From Globisporangium splendens (Eukaryota > Oomycota > Peronosporomycetes > Pythiales > Pythiaceae), in assembly GCA_006386115.1 (NCBI GenBank), contig VFIW01000119.1:62001-126000 (forward strand): 64,000 bases of DNA, read 5' to 3'. The position numbers were made by a program, and so were the translations under genes. The notes below the pieces were generated by a model, which was not told the origin of the DNA, did not search any database, and saw nothing but the letters and a program-made list of their open reading frames with translations. Position 1 is the stretch's first letter. Each line of letters begins with the position of its first letter. This document shows, piece after piece, positions 14,041 to 24,500 of the stretch.

Positions 14041-15440
14041 GTGGCCGATGGAGAATGGCAACATTGGGCTCGGCGGGTTCTGGTCGTCCCTCTTGTTCAC
14101 GTTTCTGGCCGTTGGGAGCCCTGTCTTTTTCCTGTATGGACTGTTCCCGTGGCTCATGCAGCGATCCGATGGCAATGTGAAGATCCTCTCGAACATCACG
14201 TGTGCGTACGGCGCGTTTTGGATCATGATGGCGTTTTTCTCCATTCTGAGCATCACGCGCAGCATCCCGGCGTTCCGCGACGTGCGACGCGTGGATCTCG
14301 TCAATCTGACCACATTTCCGTATTGTATACGAAACTATCTGGCGATCTTTAACGTCATCTAGGAGTGCTTTCAGCTCAACACGACATCGTTTTCGGTCTG
14401 GGAGATGTCGTACAAGCCGAAAAGGATCGCGGCGCTTACGACAATTGATCTCCAAAACCTCGGTCTTGGCTTCGTTCAGGTCAACATTTTCGAGACGATG
14501 CAGACGCTCACGCTGCTGTGCCTCTTGCTGTGGTATTTCTGCCTCAAGGCATCCAACAAGTTCAAGTCGATCCAGTGGCTCAACTACTTCCTCACGTTTC
14601 TGCTGCCAAACTTTCTGGGTGGGTTGATGTTTATGGTATGTTGTACGCGTGTGTATTCTCGTCTGTCGATATCTCAACTATGGATCCTGACGTGTTCTTT
14701 GGCGTGTAGTTTCTCAGCAAACAGTTTTACTTGTCCACAGCCTGCGTGCTCAATGCCAAGGGGGAGACCGTGTTATCATCGAACGATGCGATTCTGTGCT
14801 GGCGCGATGTTCACCTCACGTACGCACTCCACGGTATGTTCGGCATGAGCGTATTTGTGCCAATTGCAGTGCTAGCCTTTGGGAGCTACCAGGTGTTTTT
14901 CCCCGAGCTCAAGCTCGATGTGCAGACTTCTCCACTGCTGAACGTGAGCTCACAGATCGTGAAAGCCGCCATGATGGGAGCGCTCACGTTCTTTGTCGAG
15001 CGTGTGGTAAGTGTCTATCTACCCGCTGTACTGCTAATTGCCATGTTCGATTGGTGTTAATCAAGCATCTGTCACCTCTTGGCGTCTGTTCCTCGGTGTT
15101 GCTCTCGGCGGAAACCTGCTGCTTCTTGTACTGGTGATGCGAAATCCGATGGCGTGCTCAACATGGTAGGACTTCTGATCTTCCACACAAATGAAACGAT
15201 GCAGAAAGGAAAAAGACTGAGAAATCACTTTGGACACCGCGCTGCGCGTTTTCTTTGCTGCAGGCACCTCAAGTATGCCAAAGTGTTCATCTACGGGTTG
15301 AGTTCTTGGTCCGCACTGTGCGCAATGCTCTCGACCTTTATCCGCTGAGGCAGCACTCCGCTCTACACGGTGCACATCGGTTGGTTATTGCAGACGTTGG
15401 CGTTGGGATTCGCGGTTCGCTGGAAACGAAAGAAGATTCA
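14041..15440 (+). other. C-terminal multi-pass membrane region of the giant gene
   Basis: Hydrophobic segments appear in order: SSLLFTFLAVGSPVFFLYGL, AYGAFWIMMAFFSILSI, YLAIFNVI (cut by TAG at 14360), TLTLLCLLLWYFCL, YFLTFLLPNFLGGLMFM, MFGMSVFVPIAVLAFGSY, MMGALTFFVERV, LFLGVALGGNLLLLVLVM, SSWSALCAMLSTFI (followed by TGA at 15346) and HIGWLLQTLALGFAV. The conserved look of the segments on both sides of each stop indicates recent loss. No pore signature or GPCR motif was recognised. Confidence 0.6.
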
Positions 15441-15757
15441 GCAACAGAACTTGTCAAAAGGCGTCGGAACTAGAAGCCACTCGCTCGTGCGCCAGAACAC
15501 CATGGCGACAGGCAAAAGACGAACGACAGAGCACCACCAGCAGCAGTTCACTGGTGTGCTTCCAACGTCGTCCCAATCGCAGCCGGTGCTGTCAGCAGAG
15601 TCACTGCAGGCATCACCACAATGACACGAGTGGGGATAGCAAAAGAAAAGCTCGTGTGGTGGGTGTCGTGTGAAATCAAATAAATAACCGTTTGCTTTGT
15701 TCGTACTAAATTGACACTCTCACGTCATCCTACCTACCTAGAACATCTCTCTGGCTG

Positions 15758-17035
15758 CTAACCCGTTTTGAGCCACCCGCCGTTGTCTGTACAGGTTTTC
15801 TGCAGCTCCACCGCGACTTCACACGTCTCTGGATCGTCCATGCGCAGGCAGCTCCCGAGGTTCACGCGCACGACGTTGCGCAGCCCCATGAGCTCGATGG
15901 GCACGACTGCGATCTTGGTGCCGTCGATGAGAAATGTCTTGAGGTTCGGCAGCGTGACCAGATCCACAGGCACAGCCACGCTCATAGGGTTGTCGCCCAA
16001 GTCCAGGATCTCGAGGCACTTGCACCATGACAGGTACGCCGGGATGTGCGTGAGCAGAGTCTTGCGCATGTTCAAGTGCACGAGCGACGTCATATGCTGG
16101 AAGCACGGTGGGATCGTTGGGATATGGTTCGTGTTGGCGTCAAGCTTCTTCAAGTGGACCAGGTTGTCCATGTTCGGGAACGCCTGGAGCGCGTTCTGCT
16201 GCACCGTGAAGAGCTCCAAGTTGCAGAGTGCGTCAAAGGCAGGCAGTGCGGTCAGTCGGTTCACTTGCAGGTACAGCCGCTTGAGGTTCTTCCAGCGCTT
16301 GACCTCGGGGAAGAACACGAGCATGTTGTTGCTCACGTTGAGCTCCTCGAGCTCACTGAGCTCGCTGATGCCGCTGCCGAGACTCATCATGACGTTGTTG
16401 TATAGATTGATGGTCTTGATGCGCGTGCAGTGCTTGATCGAGTTGGGCAGCGCCACGAGACGATTCCTGTTCGCGCGCAGCGTTTCGAGCTTTGTGAGTT
16501 TGCCGATCTCGTCGGGGAACCGCTTGATGTGGTTCTCGGCGATCTCGAGTGTCTTGAGTCGCGAGAGCTGCGTGATCTCGCGCGACAATTCTTTGAGCTG
16601 GTTCTCCGATACGTTGAGTACCTCGAGCGCCTGCAGCATCGCGATCTCCTTGGGGATCAGCGTGATCTCGTTGCAGCGCACGTTGAGCTCCGTGAGGTTG
16701 AACATGCTGAACACGATGCCCGGGACCTGCTTGAGGTGCGGGATCATCTCCTTCGTGAGCGTGCCCATCTCCTTTGTCGAGCCGTCGCGTGAGACAACGG
16801 ACGTGAGTTCGAGCTTGCCGCTCTTGGCCATCGAGAGCACGAGCGACTGCAGTCGCTGCGCAGGCTCATTATCCAAGCTCGGCGTGTGCTTCAGCGTGAG
16901 GTGGCGCTTGGAGCCGTTGATCTGGGAGTTGGTGTCGCTGCCGTCGCTCGTCGCTGGCATCATCCGCAGCATCAGGGGGTCGGGCCCCACAGCCGCGGGG
17001 CTCGCGCGCGCGAAAACCGACGCCGCACAGCCCAT
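15758..17035 (-). CDS. Leucine-rich-repeat protein with N-terminal lipid-anchor motif (SHOC2/Ras-suppressor-like)
   Basis: A single-exon gene of 425 residues. The N-terminus MGCAAS has Gly2 and Cys3, the pattern for N-myristoylation plus palmitoylation, so membrane attachment is likely. Residues about 110-400 hold roughly a dozen LRRs of 22-24 residues. Typical units are LTELNVRCNEITLIPKEI and LEVLNVSENQLKELSREI, the short SHOC2/Ras-suppressor type used as signalling scaffolds. No kinase or nucleotide-binding domain is present. It is tail-to-tail with the giant gene, 133 bp away, and head-to-head with the coiled-coil gene starting at 17626. The partner protein is unknown. Confidence 0.88.
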   Translation of the reverse strand: MGCAASVFARASPAAVGPDPLMLRMMPATSDGSDTNSQINGSKRHLTLKHTPSLDNEPAQRLQSLVLSMAKSGKLELTSVVSRDGSTKEMGTLTKEMIPHLKQVPGIVFSMFNLTELNVRCNEITLIPKEIAMLQALEVLNVSENQLKELSREITQLSRLKTLEIAENHIKRFPDEIGKLTKLETLRANRNRLVALPNSIKHCTRIKTINLYNNVMMSLGSGISELSELEELNVSNNMLVFFPEVKRWKNLKRLYLQVNRLTALPAFDALCNLELFTVQQNALQAFPNMDNLVHLKKLDANTNHIPTIPPCFQHMTSLVHLNMRKTLLTHIPAYLSWCKCLEILDLGDNPMSVAVPVDLVTLPNLKTFLIDGTKIAVVPIELMGLRNVVRVNLGSCLRMDDPETCEVAVELQKTCTDNGGWLKTG

Positions 17036-17625
17036 GCGGGCGCCTCGGGGTCGATCAAGTCGCCGTTTGTGCGCTTTTCGTCAGCGCGATGGCAACCTTC
17101 TCAAATCCTCAGAACTGACGGGACGAGCACGCCCAAAATAAAACAAAGAGTCCCAAAATACACCCATGCAAGTGAATGATGCAAAAATTGGCAGCATTTG
17201 CAAAGGCGATGCATTGGTGTATGATATTCGAGAAAGCGGTGCACGACCACGACTCCAACATCATGGGTTTCTTCTGTGGCGATTGATAGCTGTGCAGAGC
17301 CAAAGAAGCACACACATACACGCGTGCCAGTGTGTAAGGCACGCGTGCAACGACAGAGCAGACTTGGCGCCCGCGCTACTAGCAAGTAAACACGCCTGAA
17401 CCTTTCGTCGTCAACTTCAGTTTCCAATGGACTTGTTGAGGGAGATGGCTATTTTGGGTTCCGTGCTCGTATTTTATTCAGTCCCTTTTGACGCCGGTAA
17501 CTTTCCACGTCATTTAAAAATTTGAAAGTTCGCGCGCAGTTCGCCGACTGGTAATTTATTGCTGCTTTTCCTTTCCTTTCCTTTCCTTTCGTTCTCTGTG
17601 CTCTCTACTGGCATTAGCGTTCATA
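17036..17625. other. Divergent intergenic region between LRR and coiled-coil genes
   Basis: About 590 bp lie between two divergent start codons, so this should contain both promoters. Open frames here are short and look like chance. The only clear structure is a TTTCC tandem repeat just upstream of the right-hand gene. No RNA gene was recognised. Confidence 0.5.
17567..17590 (+). repeat. (TTTCC) pentanucleotide tandem repeat
   Basis: About 4.8 perfect TTTCC units end 36 bp before the ATG at 17626, so the run is probably in the 5' leader or core promoter of the coiled-coil gene. The pyrimidine tract may vary in copy number. Confidence 0.85.
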
Positions 17626-19488
17626 ATGCGGCATGACAGCAGCAATAACAAGAATGCGGGCACGAGCGGCGGCGTGCGGCTGCACTCGCTGCAGGAGGAC
17701 GCGGACCGGCGCGAGCGCGACGTGATGAACCTGAAGATGGAGGTGGCGCACCTGCGCGAGCGGCTGCACATGCGCGTGGGTGGCGAGACGAACGCCATCG
17801 AGCTCGAGGACGAGAACTTCACGCTCAAGCGCTCGCTGCTCGAGACGCAGCAGGCGCTCGTGGCGCACCAGGACGCCCTGCGCGAGATGGACGCCAAGTA
17901 CGCCAAGGCGATGCTCAACCTCGTCAAGCTCGACCAGGCGTGGAAGGCGAGCGCTGCCGACCTCGCGCGAGCGCAGCAAGACGTCGCAGACGCCGAGTCC
18001 GACGCGTTTCGGCGTCAACAGGAACGCGACGCGCTCGTACAGGATCACGCGGCTGAGATGGAAGCGGCGAATGCGCGATTATCAGATATGAGCCATCAGC
18101 TATTGCAACAGGACCGACAGATCCAGGACCAGCGCGCACAAATCGATACGCTGCATCTGGAGACCAAGCAGTTGCATGGCCACATGGACGCGTTGAAACA
18201 AAAGACGACCAGTGGCATGCAAGGCGTCGCGTCGAAACAGGAGCTGGATGAATTGCAGCGCGAGTGCCAGCAAGCGAAAGAAGAGTGTGCGACGCTGCGT
18301 GGCGAGACGAATGCGATGCGGGATGAAAATGGCGCGCTCAAGACGCAATTGGAAGACGCGAACGCGACGATCGCAGCATCGACGTCGCGGATTCTGCAGC
18401 TGAAGGAAGAGCATGCGACGACGCAAGTGCATCTCAAGTCTGCGAAAAAGAGCATCGAGCATCGCGAGCGAGAGACGACACATTTGAAGCAGGAGATCAC
18501 GCGTATTCAGACCGAAGTGGGCAAGCGCGACGACCTGTTGGTGCAATTGGGAATGGAGCGCAGCCGACAGGACCAAGCGCTCGCAAAGCAAAAGAAACTC
18601 GTAGAGCAGGCTCAGCAAGTGAATGCGCAGGACGCACAGAAGGTCGCGGCGATGAAGGAGAGAGAGTGGAAGACGCGCGAGGCAGAGCTCGAGCAGAAAA
18701 TGCGCGAGCAAGAGCAGAAGACGTGGCGCGTGCAGGAGCGACTGGACCAGCTGCAGCAGCACCAGAACGACGTGCTGCTGCTCTTTGCCGGTCCTGGTGA
18801 CGACGCTGAGCGGTTTGTTGCGACGCATGACCTGAAAGCATGCGTAAAAGAAGAGATTCAAAGGACCAGAGCCACAGTGATAGCATGGGAAAAGACGAAG
18901 CAGCAGCTCGAAAAACTGGAGAAAGACGCGATGCGGCAGGACAAACTCGCACAGGAAAACGAAGCGCTGCGCAGCGAGTACGACAAGGCCAAGAAGGCCA
19001 TGGAGCGCATGGCGCTGCGGAAATCCAAGGCGCTCGACGTGACGCGAACGCCCACGAAGCAGCGAGACGTGACGCGGACACCTACCAAGCAGCACGACAT
19101 GGTCCGGACGCCGCTGAAGTGGGATGGGAAGCCACGACCAGATGACAGCAAAGTTGGACTCTGGAGTACAGCAGCAGCAGCAACATTAGTAACGACAACA
19201 ACAACAGCAGAGCCATTGCGAACGAAACGGAAACTCGAGCACGGAGATGAAAGCAGCAGCAATGGTAGCATTCTCAACAGCAGGAGTGCAGCAATAGCAG
19301 CAGCGCTGGGATCGCGGCTGGCATCTGCAACTGGTTCTTCAACTGCTATTTCTAATGCCGCCGCTGCTGCTACTGCTTCAACTGCGGCTGCTGGAGCCAC
19401 AGTCGAGGACGACGCGCGCAAAGCTAAGATCAAGCGCGTGTTCGTGGCGTCGCGATACATGAACACGAGTCGACGGATGGACTTTTAA
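17626..19488 (+). CDS. Long coiled-coil protein with C-terminal TP-x-K repeats (possible centrosomal/MTOC protein)
   Basis: A single-exon gene of 620 residues. Heptad-rich coiled coil runs from about residue 20 to 460, high in E, K, Q and A. Near the N-terminus RERDVMNLKMEVAHLRERL loosely resembles the CM1 gamma-tubulin-recruiting motif of centrosomin-like proteins (NLKLRIYFLEER). This similarity is by eye and weak. Around residues 465-500 three closely spaced copies of a (V/M)xRTPxK motif occur, each matching the CDK consensus S/T-P-x-K/R. The C-terminal 120 residues are Ala/Ser/Thr-rich and low complexity, then basic (KIKRVFVASRYMNTSRRMDF). A structural role at spindle poles or in the cytoskeleton is inferred. 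The frame is intact. Confidence 0.8.
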   Translation: MRHDSSNNKNAGTSGGVRLHSLQEDADRRERDVMNLKMEVAHLRERLHMRVGGETNAIELEDENFTLKRSLLETQQALVAHQDALREMDAKYAKAMLNLVKLDQAWKASAADLARAQQDVADAESDAFRRQQERDALVQDHAAEMEAANARLSDMSHQLLQQDRQIQDQRAQIDTLHLETKQLHGHMDALKQKTTSGMQGVASKQELDELQRECQQAKEECATLRGETNAMRDENGALKTQLEDANATIAASTSRILQLKEEHATTQVHLKSAKKSIEHRERETTHLKQEITRIQTEVGKRDDLLVQLGMERSRQDQALAKQKKLVEQAQQVNAQDAQKVAAMKEREWKTREAELEQKMREQEQKTWRVQERLDQLQQHQNDVLLLFAGPGDDAERFVATHDLKACVKEEIQRTRATVIAWEKTKQQLEKLEKDAMRQDKLAQENEALRSEYDKAKKAMERMALRKSKALDVTRTPTKQRDVTRTPTKQHDMVRTPLKWDGKPRPDDSKVGLWSTAAAATLVTTTTTAEPLRTKRKLEHGDESSSNGSILNSRSAAIAAALGSRLASATGSSTAISNAAAAATASTAAAGATVEDDARKAKIKRVFVASRYMNTSRRMDF

Positions 19489-19679
19489 CGTATTATGAAA
19501 AACCAAAACGGCAAAAAATACAATGGGGATTTCCCGGGAGCAAGCGTGCATCCCACGCAGTTGTCAAGACAAAACAGATTACAACTAATTAGTGCGCGAG
19601 TCTCAGCAGTTCTCGACAAACTTCGACAGGGGGTTTCTTTCTCATGGCACTGGTCGTCTACTTACTTGGGTTCCTCCAC

Positions 19680-21128
19680 CTACAGCTCATCGTTTGACGC
19701 ATGCAGAGACCACCCGGGCACGCTTTTCTGGTCCTTGACGCGCAATTTGATGTCTTCAAAGCACCGGAACGCTGGCGGGTGCTCTGCAGACGACTTGGCG
19801 GCGTCGGCAGCCGTGCAGTAGCACGGGATGAACTCGTTCACGGCGTCGAAGGTGACGAGCACGCCGCCGTTGTCCAGCGGTCGCGGGAAGAGCTTCGGGC
19901 ACTTGTGCGCCTTCATCTGCTGCACGCCTCCCCAATAGGACACCCACGCAATGATCCCGCCCTGCGCCAGATTCTGTCCGTCAATTGAGACCTATTGAGA
20001 GGTGCAACAGTGAGTGGGTTAGCCCCCGCGTTCAAACACATTGTATATCGTCACAAAGCTACTTACAAAGATGCTCTCGTTGGCAAAGGCGAACGTCGGG
20101 TCGAGCGAAAAAATCTGAATGGCAGCACGTTTCTCTGCCTGCAGCTCGATCGCGGAGTTGCCCGCGGCGTAGACCACGAGTCCCCAGAACAGCAGCAGCT
20201 TGAGCCACAGGCGGTGAAAGCAGCAGAGCGCCGCAACCAGCAGCGCGAATAGCGTTCCCTGCACCAGCGACTGCGCGCACAACGGCGAGATGTTGTCGAC
20301 GCCGTGCGTGTTGAACGCCAGGCACTGCGTCCAGCCAGTGACGAATGACGCGCTGCAGTCGTCGACGCCGTGGAGCTCCAGGTTGCGCCAGAGCAGCGCC
20401 GCGCTGAGCGGCCACGCCGTCGTTGTTGCTGATGCCATTGGGGTCATTGAAATCGACACGTTCGTGGAGCACGCGGCGCTATAGAACACGAGCAGCAAGC
20501 CTGCAATCGTGAGCACATTCACGGCCACTTTGACGACCGTTCCGCTCAGACTCGCGCTCTGCAGCGGCCACGGCGTTCGCTTTCTATTGGATCGCATAAT
20601 AGCGCGACAATATACAGACGCACGCACACATGTGTTAGCCATTTGTGAGCCACACGAGACCTGTTTGATAACGAATGCTGCATACCTTTTAACCACTGTC
20701 GTGTACAGAAACAGCGGCACAAACAGCAGCGTCATGACGGTCCAGAACACGTTCTCAGCGAGCGCGCCGCCTGCCAGGCGCGAATCGCTCACGACACCAT
20801 CCACCGCGTCTTCGTCATTCTCATCGCCTTCTTCTTCCTCCTCGTCGTCGGTCGAGTCTGCATTCGCCTCGTCGTCCGAGCGCCAGACGTCCTCGTCGCC
20901 GGACGCGTCGTCTTCGTCGGACTCATCGTCCGTGGCGAACGCCCAGTCGCCGTGCGCTTGCAGCGCGTGCATGGCGTCGATCTGCTCGTCCTTGGCGTGG
21001 ATGTACGCGTCGTTCCACTGGTCGTCCACGAAGATCGGCTGGTTCGCCGCCTTGGCGCGCGACCGCGTCAGCATCTTACTGTGTGTGTGTATGGGGCAAC
21101 GCCACTGGCGCTGGGGGTCAATGCGCAC
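19680..21128 (-). CDS. Acidic-N-terminus multi-pass membrane protein, unknown family
   Basis: Three exons are proposed: 20686-21128, 20067-20583 and 19680-19991. Intron 1 (20584-20685, 102 bp) starts GTATGC and ends CCAATAG. It keeps the frame open and would otherwise be read through. Intron 2 (19992-20066) starts GTAAGTAGC and ends CTCAATAG. The start may be the first ATG (21128) or the second (21074, MLTRSRAK). The N-terminal 110 residues are very acidic (runs of D/E around residues 65-110). Hydrophobic segments follow, among them NVFWTVMTLLFVPLFLY, VNVLTIAGLLLVFYSA, TLFALLVAALCCFHRLW and LLLFWGLVVYAAG, so three or four membrane passes are likely. The soluble C-terminal 100 residues contain several Cys. 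I do not recognise the family. Confidence 0.72.
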
Positions 21129-21543
21129 AGAGAGAAGCGCTTCCGCTTTGGCGCGTGATGACGGTTTATTGTGTGCACTGTCCAGTTGGTCGCGATGAGG
21201 GACGATGATGTGAACCTAAGCGGGAACTCCCCGCCAAAACAGAAAAGAGAGTTCCTATTAGTTTAGAGAGTTCGAGGTGCATTTACTGTGGCGACTTTTT
21301 CTTTTTGAATTTTGAATAAGGGCACAAAAATGGGACAGAAAGGAGGCTTCTATTGGAGTATCTTTAGCCATTTGCTCGGCGGTGTAAACCATGGAGAGCG
21401 CACTAAATTGATGGTTTCGTCACGAACTGACGTCTACTATAACGTTTCGTACAAGTTCATGATCACTAAGGCTCTCTCGAAAATTCACTAGTATCAGTAC
21501 ATCCGCATATTCCAACACTTTTGCAAAGTCTTCCTTCTTTTCT

Positions 21544-24500
21544 CTACCGGAAAAAGCTCTTGAGGTCCTCTAGACTCAGGCGCTCGCTGCGCTTCTCGTC
21601 GCCGTGCTTGGACGCCACGAGCACGTGCTTGGCGAGCTTGTCCTTGCGCTGCTGCAGCTGCAGGATCATGTCCTCGACGGTCTCGTCCACGACGTAGCGC
21701 TTCACGAGCACGGTCTGGTCCTGACCCAGGCGGTGCACGCGGTCGATGGCCTGGTCCTCCACGCCCGGGTTCCACCACGGATCCAGCAGGATCACCACTG
21801 ACGCACACGTGAGGTTGAGTCCCACGCCACCGGCCTTCAGACTGATCACGAGCACGTCCATCGTGGGGTCTTTGGCGAACTTTGTCAGCACTTTCTCGCG
21901 CGTTTCCTGCGGCATCGCGCCGTGGAACATGCAATGCGCAAACCCGTGGTGCTGTAACAGCGTCGCGACCATCTCGAGCATATGCGTCCACTGCGAGAAC
22001 ACGACCACCTTCCGCTTCTTTTTGGGAGTAATAGTGGCAATTTCCCCGTTGTCATCCTGAGTCTGCTCCCTCGGCGCCTCGTTCTCACGACGAATGGCCT
22101 CGAGATCCTGCAGCAGCTGCTTGAGCTTGGTGCTCACAAACACATTCGCAGCATTCTTGTGGTCATCTTTTACTTGCTTTGGTGCACGTGCTGTCACTTC
22201 CTCCGTTGTCTTCTGCTCACCATCACCACCTGCTGCAACGGATACCTCGTCTGCTACCTTAGTGTCATCTTCACCATGTGGACGTTTTTCCGGTGGCGCT
22301 GGGAGGACAAACACCTTGTTCATGTCTACCACAGCGCGACACACGGGGCAGCCGCTATCGGGATCCATCGCGAGGCTGTCACGCAGACACTGCTCGCAGA
22401 GCACATGGGCACACGCCGTAAGCACGCCGCGTACGGGCGGATCCAGGCACACGGGACACTCGTGGGACTCGAGCCCTTCCTCGACCTGCGCGAGCACGTT
22501 TTCAATGTACGACGTCGTCAGACCACTCGAGTGCGCATTATCAGTATCTCCAGTGGTCGACGAGGACGAGGATAGCAACTCCGATTGCGAGCGACTCGCC
22601 TGCTGCATGTCCTGCTGCAACTGCACCGAGATGCGGCGGTAGTACGACTCCATCGACTCGTTCGTCTGCGGCTGGAACAGCAGCGACGTCTCAGCATCTC
22701 CATGTTGCGATTGCTGCTTGCCGTTACCCTGCTTCTTCGACTGCTCAGCGTCGTTCTGCGCTTGTTCAAAGTTGCGGCCAAGCGCCAGGAACGGGTGGTT
22801 GCACGCCTGGCGCAGCCGCAACAATAACGCAAAGATCGCGACGTAGCTCGTGCTCGCTGTGCCGCTTGCGACAAAACCGTTGAACTCGGCACGGCTTTTG
22901 TCGTACACGGCCTGGTAGAACGCGCGCTCGTCGTCGGAAAAGCGCAGTTTCACGAGTTCCATGTGCTTGGGCGGGAGCTGTACGAGGCTACGGCCATGCT
23001 TGTCGCGCGAGTGTTTCGTGCGGCGCAGCAGGATCGGCGTGAGGATCACCTTCAGCCGCCCAAGCGCGTTGATATCGTCGCCCTGTTCGAAGGGTGTCGT
23101 GATCACGCGCTTCCACCACGAGAGCCGCGACCAGGGCTCGTACTGGAGGAAGCTCAGCAGCGAGAACAGATCGTCGAGCGAGTTCTGCAATGGCGTGCCC
23201 GTAAGGCACCATCGATGGGTCGCTTGCAAGGACGCACACGCCTTGAAGTACGTCGTCATGCGGTTCTTGATGCTGTGCGCTTCGTCGAGGATCACGCGCA
23301 GCCACGGGGTTGTCACGAGCACTCCGCCGCCGTTCGGTTTCTCATACTCTTTCGAGAGCACGCCGTACGTTGTGAGTACGATATCGCTCTTGTGGATCGC
23401 ATGCGTGTGCTCGCGATCGTCCCCGTAGTAGATGTGATACGCCAGCGTGTTCGCGCGGAAGCGCTCGTCAATCTCGTTCTTCCACTGGTGCAGCAGACTC
23501 AGCGGACACACGATCAGCGTCTTGCTCGGTCTCTGTTTTCGGTGGCGGTGATGGCCACTCAATGACAACGATGTCACCGTAGTGGCTTCATCGTCCTCGT
23601 CATGTCGCCCGTGACAGTGCTTCTGGTACACGGTGAGCGACAGCATCATCATGGTCTTCCCCATGCCCATGTCGTCTGCCAGGATACCACCACGGCACGG
23701 CGTCGGTGGTTGCGGCGCACGCAACGAAGCGATTTTCTCGAACCGGTTGATGAAGTACGAGCCACCGTCTGCGTCAAATTGACGCGCTTCCCACATCTGT
23801 GTGTATAATGCAACGAGCGCCATTAGAACCGCGAATACATGCCTCATATCCAACCAGTTCCACAAAGCAAAGACGTACCGGATTGAGCTCATCGTCCTGC
23901 GCATCCTTCGTGGAGCCCTGGTTCTCTCGCGCCACCATCCACCGGACCGCAGCCTTCTGATGACCGCGGAGCTCAATGTCGTTCAGGTACGGACGCAGTT
24001 GATCCGCTGGGTTGTGGATCTCCCCATCGTCGTCTTTGCTGTCGTTCTCGTCGTTCCCAGTGCCAATAAAGTCTGAAAACAGCGCCTCAAGACCCGCGTC
24101 GTTGTCCTCAATATCTTTTGTCGCGGCAGCAATGGCGGTAGCAGCAGTAGTAGTTTCGGAAGCTTTAGGGATTTTCTCAGCATGCAGCATCTCCAACGTC
24201 GTGTACAGCGCGTCGGACAAGTGGAACTGTGGATGGTCCTCGTTGAAAATCGCGAACACGTTTGTGCTCACGTACACAAACACCAGCACCTGTGTGCACA
24301 ACACCAGTAACATCACAAATGACATAGATACTTAGTTACGTTCCAGTGAGTTCGTCACAACAGATATGCTCATATCGACGTACCTGGAAGGATGCAAACA
24401 TCTGCGACGACATTGGCGGAGCGTGACAGACGCCGCCGAGTACGATCAGCTTCTCCTTCATCAGCGGATGCAGGAGCGTCTCGATCTCACGGTCCAGCCG

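Larger units (their letters stand above)
1..15624 (+). pseudogene. Giant cNMP-binding multi-pass membrane protein gene, 5'-truncated by the window and multiply broken
   Basis: The gene is already open at base 1 and runs to a stop at 15622-15624. I do not recognise the family. The conceptual product is over 4,500 residues: a long helical, armadillo-like region, a cyclic-nucleotide-binding-like domain (about 2300-2670), low-complexity linkers, and nine or ten hydrophobic segments encoded at 14.04-15.44 kb. Clear introns are 440-518 (GTAAGA...TAG), about 6936-7008, 14636-14709, about 15011-15065 and about 15168-15263. Reading frame changes with protein-like sequence on both sides occur near 5171-5175, 6140, 7600, 9235, 9500, 9640-9740, 9885 and 12265. 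In-frame stops fall at 14360 (TAG) and 15346 (TGA). Those at 2968 (TGA) and 7141 (TAA) might instead lie in short introns. This load suggests a pseudogene, although a poor local consensus would look similar. A channel or sensor role is only a guess from the architecture. Confidence 0.7.

Noticed and set aside
14291..14362. 72-bp intron that would remove the TAG at 14360
   Set aside because: In phase, but the donor GTGGAT is poor and the removed sequence encodes a plausible membrane segment continuing into the next exon. Kept only as an alternative.
15768..17141. 457-codon plus-strand open frame across the LRR gene
   Set aside because: It is an antisense shadow. The minus strand gives a regular LRR protein, while this frame gives a Ser/Arg-rich sequence.
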